In this document: piece after piece, positions 57,884 through 64,000 of the stretch
Layout: every line of letters begins with the position of its first letter
Numbering within the stretch: position 1 is the first letter of the stretch
Assembly (NCBI GenBank): GCA_010279815.1
Contig: QEOQ01000191.1
Span: 1,046,846 to 1,110,845 of the forward strand
Reading direction: 5' to 3'
Length of the DNA stretch: 64,000 bases
From: Brachionus plicatilis
Lineage: Eukaryota > Rotifera > Eurotatoria > Ploima > Brachionidae
Program-made: the position numbers and the translations under genes
Notes under the pieces: model-generated
What the model saw: the letters and a program-made list of their open reading frames with translations, nothing else
Told to the model about the DNA's origin: nothing
The model's database searches: none

Positions 57884-60870
57884 CATTTATTTTTCATGTT
57901 ACTTTAAGATTCCGCTAATTCAAAGCGTCTACACTGTCTCCAGAATCGATTTTTGAACTCTACGTACCTTAAACTCCCAAGACCGTATTTAAAAAATTTT
58001 TGAAAAAAAAATATTTTTTTTTGACCACTACCTTTCAAAGTCTGTATATTTGAGTGCATGGTGCTTGTACTATGAAGGAAATATCTAGGGCAAAAATATA
58101 TATATCATGTAAAATGTACATATATTCTGAATGCCGAGAAGATAATCTACAAAACGGTGTGTTGAACTTATAAAAATTTGGCTTCATTCATATTTTACTC
58201 TGACTTGCGCAAAAGTCAGAAAAAAAGTCATTTTGAAGTCTTTGAAATAAAAATGGCCGCCTTAATAACTACATGGAATGGCAAAAGACTTATTTTTAAA
58301 AAATAATTTTTCAAGTCAAATCAAGAGACTTGATTTTTTTTAATAAAAACGAAACTAGTCCTCCAAAACACCATTTACCCCATTTTTTTTATTTCAGATT
58401 CTGAAACTAGAGATAAATAATATTAAACAGAAAATATAATGTAAAATACATTTGTCAATAAATTCTAGAAACAAAAATAGAAATATAAAAAACTGAATAT
58501 ATGTACGTTTTATATTATATATTTATGTGTTTTTTATTGATTGTTACCTTCATAGAACAATCACCATGCACTCAAATATATAGATTTAGAGAAGTAGTGG
58601 TCAAAAAATTTTTTTAAATACATATTTGGGGTTTTTTAGGTACTTAGAATTTGAATTTGAGGCCGGAAATCGATTCTGGAGATAGTATGGACGTTTTTAA
58701 ATTAGCGGAACCTTAAAATAAAATGAAAAATAATTGTTTTATAATTTGTTATTATTATTTTTATTATAAAATTGAATCAACCTCCTTTAAGAAGAAGTAA
58801 AAAAGAAAAAAAAAGAAAAAGAAAATTTTTTTGTATTTTTGTGTTTTTTTTTAAATGAAACATTTTTACCTAGAAATAAAATTATAAAAATAAATAAAGA
58901 ACGTATGTTTTAAAATAGAAAAAGGCATGAAAGTTAGAAAGTAAGAAAAATTTTGCCAAAACTGAATTAGCCAATTTAAGAGAATTCTGTAATGTTTAAA
59001 TTTTAGATTGCTAAGACATAACCAAATTGAATCAGATTACCATCATTACAAATTAGATTATTTTTTAGATTTTCTTAAAGTTGGTTTATATTTATCGTAA
59101 TTTTTGATGTATCTATTTTAAAGTATTGGAAATAAGTACCAAGTAGTAGGAAAAAGATTTATTCGAAGGGGAGTCATTTAGCATAGATTTTAAAAAATGT
59201 GATGGTGATGATAATTATATTTAATTGTATCAATAAAAGTTAGTTTTGAAAAAAGATAAAGTTCATCAAAGTTGAATACCCTCAGTACTTTTAAGACTCG
59301 TGATACGTGACAGTAGGATTTTGAACCAAACATTTTTCTAATTAAGTTTTTTTGAAATTTATTTATTGAATCCTTTAATAAAACTTCAATTTAAAAAAAA
59401 ATAAATTTTTGAATTTTGAGATTTTAAAAAAATTTCTGCAAAAGAGTCAAGTTAGAGCTAGGAAAGGCATCACCACAGTGAGCTTAATTTTTTTCAAGAA
59501 GAATTATTGAATCAAGTGTTACAAAATAAAAGCAATTTTTGATAATTTAAAATAAATAAAAAAAATATTAAAATAATTTAAAATAAATATTTTTGCTAAT
59601 TTTTGTTAGTTTTTAAATTAAAGAAAAAAATATTAAATATTTTTTTAATTTTAATTTTTTGTTTATTTTGACACAATAACATGTATAGTCTTAAAATTTT
59701 TTCTAAAATTTACAATCAATTAGATCCATTTAATTTTGTTTTGAAAAAAAAATTTTAAACAAAAAAAAACTACCAATTTATTAGGTCAAAAAAATTAAAA
59801 TTTTTTATCTAATAGCATTTACCAGTTTGGACAACAGTCTGAATACTGTTGTAAACTCGGCCAATTTTGAAGATTCAATGTCCATCCAGAATATGAAAAA
59901 GCTCGCACAGCCAGTAGATCTATCCAAAGTAGAATACGACGAAAATACAGATGCTTTCAAATTTCTTAGTCAAACTTTCAGTCAAATTTGTCCTTCGGGT
60001 CAAAATTCAAATTCCGCAAACCAGACAAAAACAATGTCCAAAAAAAACCTTTTTTCAAATTCTAAGACAAACATATTGAATAAAAATCGAAAGTCTAGTT
60101 CGACACCAGTGTTAACTATGACTGAGTCTAATAGTCAAAGTGATCTGACCTATGAGCATGTTGCACCACAAGAGTACGAACAAGAGCCTAATTTGTCAAA
60201 TCAAACATTGTCGTCCAACACTTGTGACATCAAATTGGAGAATTACTCAACTAATACATTGAATGATGAAACATTTAGGTCCTATTTTTTGCCGAACACT
60301 GAGCCAAAAAAGATACTACGCCATTTATCTTTGCAAAACAACCACGACAAATCACAATCTACAAACAATTTGCTTCTGTTTGATCCAAATCAGATGCAGC
60401 TTACCGCTGTCTCAGAGCCAAATGTACTTCTGGATGATACTCAGAGCCAAAAAAAGAATTTGCCAGCGTCATCTTCTTCTTCATCATACTTTCCCCTTGA
60501 GCCCACAATGGAAGAATGCTCCGAGAACTTGGACATTTCATATGAAACCAAACAGGATGAGGAAGCCAAAAGTTCTACCGAAGATTTGTTCTCGAAAAAC
60601 TTGTGCACCTTGATAAACAAGTCGGATTTGAAGCAAATTCTGGCCAAAGAAGATGAAGCAGATGATAAAGATGAAAGTATATGTCCTAGCGAAATCGACA
60701 TGTTCTCAAATCTTTTCTCTAAAGAAAACTCTCAGGATCTAGAACTTCTCTTATCTACGTTTAGTCTATTTTCAAACAAAAAATCTCAATTCAACTCATT
60801 GTTCGAATCTCTCAGCTCGCTAAAGTCACTAGAAGAATCCAAGAGCAGCGAATCCGAAATATCCAACCAG
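48765..60870 (+). CDS. HECTD1: E3 ubiquitin ligase HECTD1, N-terminal exons 1-4 (3' end outside window)
   Basis: Exons: 48765-48895, 48959-50567, 55263-57750 (or 57741) and 59816-60870, all with GT-AG junctions and matching phases. The start [14 protein letters not shown] matches the family start. Residues 1-350 are the armadillo-like region ([36 protein letters not shown]). Ankyrin repeats are at about 388-475 ([48 protein letters not shown]). Exon 3 holds the conserved middle region (RSNGWF), a SUN/Sad1-like domain (about 1043-1226, with [17 protein letters not shown]) and a MIB/HERC2 domain (about 1270-1330, with [12 protein letters not shown]). Exon 4 is Ser/Asn-rich and probably disordered. 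About 1,760 of an expected 2,600 residues are here; the catalytic HECT domain must lie beyond 64000. HECTD1 adds ubiquitin to cytoplasmic targets. Exons 1-3 are rich in G+C; exon 4 less so. A TTTTTTCTCTTTAG acceptor-like run ends 10 bases before the ATG. Confidence 0.95.
50889..51686. mobile_element. Non-autonomous DNA transposon with 8-bp target duplication, in HECTD1 intron 2
   Basis: The inverted ends are GGGTCTTGCCTAAAATGTGAA. Both arms go on with TATGTTCACCAAATTTCTG and CACAAATTTTGTGACCA. A perfect CATTTAAC duplication lies at 50881-50888 and 51687-51694. GG-starting ends with CCTAAAA and 8-bp duplications are reminiscent of the MULE at 1410-11867, so MULE is my best guess; hAT or P are alternatives. 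A LINE tail (about 51290-51400) is nested inside. Confidence 0.8.
51290..51400 (+). repeat. LINE 3' tail nested in the intron transposon
   Basis: TTGCGAGGCTGAGAAGAAGG, then GGAAGGAAAACTTCCTTAA, then ATAAATAAATAAAT. It has the same plan as other LINE ends here: hairpin followed by an AATA tail. Confidence 0.55.
51695..53144. other. HECTD1 intron 2, AT-rich, no gene seen
   Basis: Only a short palindrome, ACCCCAACGGTTGGGGT (about 53053-53069), stands out. Confidence 0.4.
53145..53257 (-). pseudogene. Cysteine-rich zinc-finger-like remnant
   Basis: The minus strand reads [16 protein letters not shown], then [10 protein letters not shown], and a stop. The spacing of cysteines and the NWSC motif recall the C-terminal finger of the MULE transposase at 11416-11616, so a MULE remnant is likely but unproven. 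Confidence 0.4.
53660..53949 (-). CDS. Short cysteine-rich open frame inside HECTD1 intron 2, unknown
   Basis: The minus-strand frame starts after an acceptor-like ACACTCAAACTCAG and runs about 90 codons to a stop, with [28 protein letters not shown] and nine cysteines in the last 55 residues. Sequence complexity is higher than in the flanks. It may be the last exon of a nested gene or a transposon remnant. Not recognised. Confidence 0.3.
54390..55092 (+). mobile_element. Possible MULE remnant with FLYWCH zinc finger
   Basis: ATG at about 54728 opens [19 protein letters not shown], with LYQRL, TTWRC and NLKC following. This is the pattern of a FLYWCH finger (hydrophobic-Y, W-x-C, C), which is common in MULE-derived genes. 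A stop follows within 46 codons. GGTTTTCAACAA at 54390 and its complement at about 55080-55092 bracket it, and GTGTGAAAT occurs on both sides. The fit of these borders is not exact. Confidence 0.4.
57838..57882. repeat. (AAT)n microsatellite at the start of HECTD1 intron 3
   Basis: About fifteen AAT units. Confidence 0.9.
57908..58712. mobile_element. Non-autonomous DNA transposon with about 180-bp inverted repeats, in HECTD1 intron 3
   Basis: The arms 57908-58095 and 58543-58712 align throughout; shared blocks include TTCCGCTAATT, CTCCAGAATCGATTT, TTTTTTGACCACTAC and TATTTGAGTGCATGGTG. TTAA flanks both ends (57904-57907 and 58713-58716). A TA duplication two bases inwards is equally possible, so piggyBac-like and mariner-like origins both fit. 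The centre contains a hAT-MITE-like fragment (about 58199-58250) and one unit of the 22-kb minisatellite (58255-58290). Confidence 0.78.
58757..58830 (-). repeat. LINE 3' tail (same family as 22936-23060)
   Basis: On the minus strand: CTTCTTAAAGGAGG, GTTGATTCAATT and an AATAA tail. Confidence 0.55.
58831..59815. other. Rest of HECTD1 intron 3, no gene seen
   Basis: AT-rich sequence ending in the splice acceptor TTTTTTATCTAATAG before exon 4. Confidence 0.5.
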
Positions 60871-63250
60871 GTATGATTTTTTTTATCATAAGTGCTTTAA
60901 TGAGTTAAATAAAAAAATGCGTCTAAGTCAAATGTACAAAATTTTACAATAGTTACTCAAATTTTTATTAAAAATTTTATTTTGATTTTAGTTTCAAATA
61001 TTTTTAAGAAATTTTCTGTTAAAGATAAAATTGAATTTTAAAAGATTATAATTACAACTTGTTTTTAATGATGTATAAGAAGTGAAATAAAATTTTTTAT
61101 ATAATAATTGAAAAAAATACCATCTGAAAATTTAAAATAAATCTTTACCCATAGTTGACTTAAAACTTTTCGCTGATTTTGCATTGATTGCGCACAACAC
61201 ATCTGAAACAATAACAAAAAAAATTTTTTTTAACTTTATTTTGTAATTTTTGTAATCTTTTATATGAGTTGGGCAATATGAACGACAGTTTATAAAAACT
61301 ATAACCATCATAAAATTTTTATTTTTCATCTCAGTGCTATTAAGTATTTTTAACTTGGCAAAAAAATAAGGTAAGTTTGGTAAACATTCAAAAGTCAACC
61401 ATTTCATACAAGTGCAAGAACATGCATTATTAAATGTTTTGGAATCAAGCTTTTGGAAAAGTATGACCAGTTTTTTAACTAAATCTTAATTCAGAAAAAT
61501 ATTCTTATAAATATTGGCTTAAAAAAAATTTTCACACACTCATTTTAAAGGCATACAAAGTACGGTTCGTAAAAAATATCACAGGGCTTTGGTAAAAAAT
61601 AATAATAGCTATCTGTGTAGATTTTTGTTTAAATTTAATTAAGTTAAAAAAATCAATTGACTAAAACATTACATTTGAATTTTGATAATTTTTGAAACTT
61701 TTTAATATGTATATTCTAGAAAAAATGGCTATGATAACAAAACATAAGTATGTTGAAAAGATTTTTGGTAACGCTAGAAGATAATATTTTTTTTTACTAT
61801 TAAGACCTAAGAAGTCAAGAAAACTTTTTATTAACACTAAATTAAAAAATATTTTTTTTGAATATTTTTAGGAAGGTGTTACGTACAGATAAAATATCTT
61901 TCTGTAACAATTTCTTTTGATAGATAATTATCTGAATATTAAATTATTTTCAGAAAGATAAAATATCAGTCAAATAATAATTAAGCTAGAAAAAGATAAA
62001 TATGTGAGAAAAATTTGATTTGAAATGAAAATAATAATTAGAAAAAAATACAAATCGCAAATTTAATTTCGAGTACAAAACTAATATGACCAAGATTTTT
62101 TGAAATTTCCAAATTCAGCTTTATATAACAAATAAATAAATAATAATTCAGTTTCGAATTCTTGAAATGTTGCATTTCTCACCTTACTTTATCTGTGGTA
62201 TTTTTTATACTTGTTAAACATATTTTAAGAGTACTTAGTTGACTACTTTAAAGAGTTATTAACTGTCAATTAATTAAAATAAGATAATGAAATAAATTAA
62301 AAGTAATTGAAACTATAAGAATCCTCCAATATTAAGTCAAGAAGTATCAAAATATCTTTTCATAGTTTATTCTTCAAGAAGGTAATCATCTGAATTTTTT
62401 TATGTTCTAATAGAGATAATTATCTATTCTAAGACTTGGCTACATAAAGATAAAAAATCTTTCTGTAGTCATTCTTTCATTTTTATTTTATATTTTATAA
62501 ATTAAGGCTACTAATAAAATAACATTATTAGATTAATTCGAACAGGCTTAAAATTGCTAAATCTTAGGAAAAAAAAGTTCAATATAGAAAAAAATATTAG
62601 AGTACAATTTTTTTGTTAATCATTAAGATCCCAAAAGTCTTTAAACTTTTGTTTGTCTTGAATAAAAATGAAAATTTCTTTTACTGTACAATTATATGCC
62701 ATTATCAATAAAAATAAAAATTATTTATTTATTCAAATATTTTAAAAAATCTTAGGACAAAATTATTGAAAAACTTCACAAAATTTTTGACATATCTAAA
62801 AATCTTCATGGGTCTTTAAACTAATATTTTTTAATGCTATTTAATTAAAAATAATTAAATCTTTCTATAATTTTATATTTCTTTTTTTATATTAAATAAG
62901 GGAAAAAAGAAGGTTTATTTTTTTTGGGGTTTTTATTTAATTAACTTTTAATAGTGAAAAAATACCTAAAAATCATGAACAACAATATTATAATTATTAA
63001 ACAAATATGAATTTAAAAAATTATTTTTAACTATATTTGGATTACAATTCCCATTCTTTAAATAAAATGGCCAAGATATTGTTTTCATTGTTGTTGTTTT
63101 CATTTATAAACACAATAAAAAGTTCTTCTTTTTATTCAATAGCATGTCACAACTTTTTCATTTCTTCAGTGTTTTCGGTATAAATATTATCTTTTATATC
63201 TTCTAAGATTTGAAAATATACTCTCTGTTGATAATGGTTCGCTCATTTAA
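60871..63250. other. HECTD1 intron 4 (continues past the window), mostly AT-rich
   Basis: No exon of HECTD1 is visible. Two hairpin-rich stretches at about 61880-61960 and 62390-62480 share TACAGATAAAATATCTTTCTGTA-like and GATAATTATCT sequence in inverted order. They may be the ends of a degenerate element of about 600 bp (low confidence). Confidence 0.4.
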
Positions 63251-63320
63251 AAAATTATTTATTTGTTTATCTGTGACGAGCTAATGCTCCTTCAAATTAG
63301 AAAAAAAAATTAAAATATCA
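63251..63320 (-). repeat. LINE-like 3' tail, same as 46005-46060
   Basis: On the minus strand: GAAGGAGCATTAGCTCGTC, then ACAGATAAACAAATAAAT. Confidence 0.5.
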
Positions 63321-63489
63321 AAATAAATAAAGTTAAAAAATAAGGCAGAATAAATAAAAAAATATAAAATTTAAAAATTTTAAATAAAATAAAATAAAAT
63401 CTTTTTTCCTAGTATAAATACCATGAAAAGTATTATCACTTATTTATTATTTATTAATTAAGTTATTAAAAAAACCTCTCGGCTCTTTT

Positions 63490-64000
63490 AGAGTTTAAAA
63501 GAATTTTTTTTATTTAATTATTTTAAATTAATAAATTTTCAAAAAAAACCTCAATAATAATTTTTCTAATAAAAGTTCTTGTCAAAACTTTTGCCAAAAT
63601 TAAGTTCTTGGGTTTTTTATTATTTTTAATTAATAAATTTTAAAAAAAAAACTTCAATAATAATTTTTCTAATAAAAGTTCTTGTCAAAACTTTTGCCAA
63701 AATTAAGTTCTCGGGTCTTTTAGTGTTTTCAAAAGAAATTAAATTTTTTATTTAATTATTTTTAATTAATAAATTAAAAAAAAAACCTCAATAATAATTT
63801 TTCTAATAAAAGCTCTTATCAAAACTTTTGCCAAAATTAAGTTCTCGGGTCTTTTAGTGTTTTCAAAAGAAATTAAATTTTTATTTAATTATTTTTAATA
63901 ATTAAGTTAATTTTTTATTTAATTATTCAATTAATAAAATCAAAAAAAGAAAATAAATAAATTCCAATAATTATTTTCCAATAAAAGGTCTGGTCAGCAC
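63490..64000. repeat. Tandem repeat, units of about 100-135 bp, running to the window edge
   Basis: CCTCAATAATAATTTTTC, then AAAAGTTCTTGTCAAAAC, then TTTTGCCAAAATTAAG repeats from about 63549, 63649 and 63784. A diverged fourth start lies near 63960. Later units also share CTCGGGTCTTTTAGTG. Confidence 0.8.

Overview
This is a eukaryotic, almost certainly metazoan, stretch of nuclear DNA. It is very AT-rich outside genes, has AT-rich introns (some only about 55-65 bases), and carries recognisable animal genes: the second-largest RNA polymerase II subunit (RPB2/POLR2B) and the N-terminal two thirds of the HECT ubiquitin ligase HECTD1. The strong AT bias, small introns and dense mixture of LINE, MULE, hAT, piggyBac and Ty3/gypsy remnants would fit a monogonont rotifer such as Brachionus, but that assignment is inference; no marker here proves the phylum.

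Layout. Bases 1-12.3 kb are a three-level nest of transposons. A 5'-truncated LINE on the minus strand is split by a MULE DNA transposon with about 161-165 bp terminal inverted repeats and an 8-bp target duplication. The MULE transposase is in turn split by a 7.57-kb Ty3/gypsy retroelement on the minus strand with two 365-bp LTRs in which I see no difference. The retroelement has gag-protease-RT-RNase H in one reading frame and integrase core, chromodomain and an envelope-like glycoprotein in a second. From 12.9 to 14.2 kb lies a gene for a secreted seven-repeat WD40-like propeller. From 14.2 to 18 kb is repeat-rich DNA. RPB2 (18.1-21.7 kb) is complete and intronless. From 21.7 to 25.4 kb are a CACGTG-containing minisatellite, hairpin repeats and a hAT MITE. 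A two-exon RING-type gene lies at 25.4-26.4 kb. From 26.4 to 48.7 kb is a gene-poor desert holding short transposon derivatives, LINE 3' tails, a piggyBac derivative, and a few weakly supported small exons, mostly on the minus strand. HECTD1 starts at 48,765 and runs off the right edge; four coding exons end at 60,870, and the HECT domain must lie beyond the window. Its introns contain further DNA transposons.

How the genes work together: RPB2 and HECTD1 are housekeeping genes with no operon-like link. Their exons are long and clearly richer in G+C than the rest, whereas the WD40, RING and transposon genes are as AT-rich as their surroundings. The main novelty candidates are the chromodomain-plus-envelope retroelement, the nested insertion series, the secreted propeller gene, and several non-autonomous transposon families with intact target duplications. 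All calls rest on reading the sequence by eye; no database search or folding program was run.
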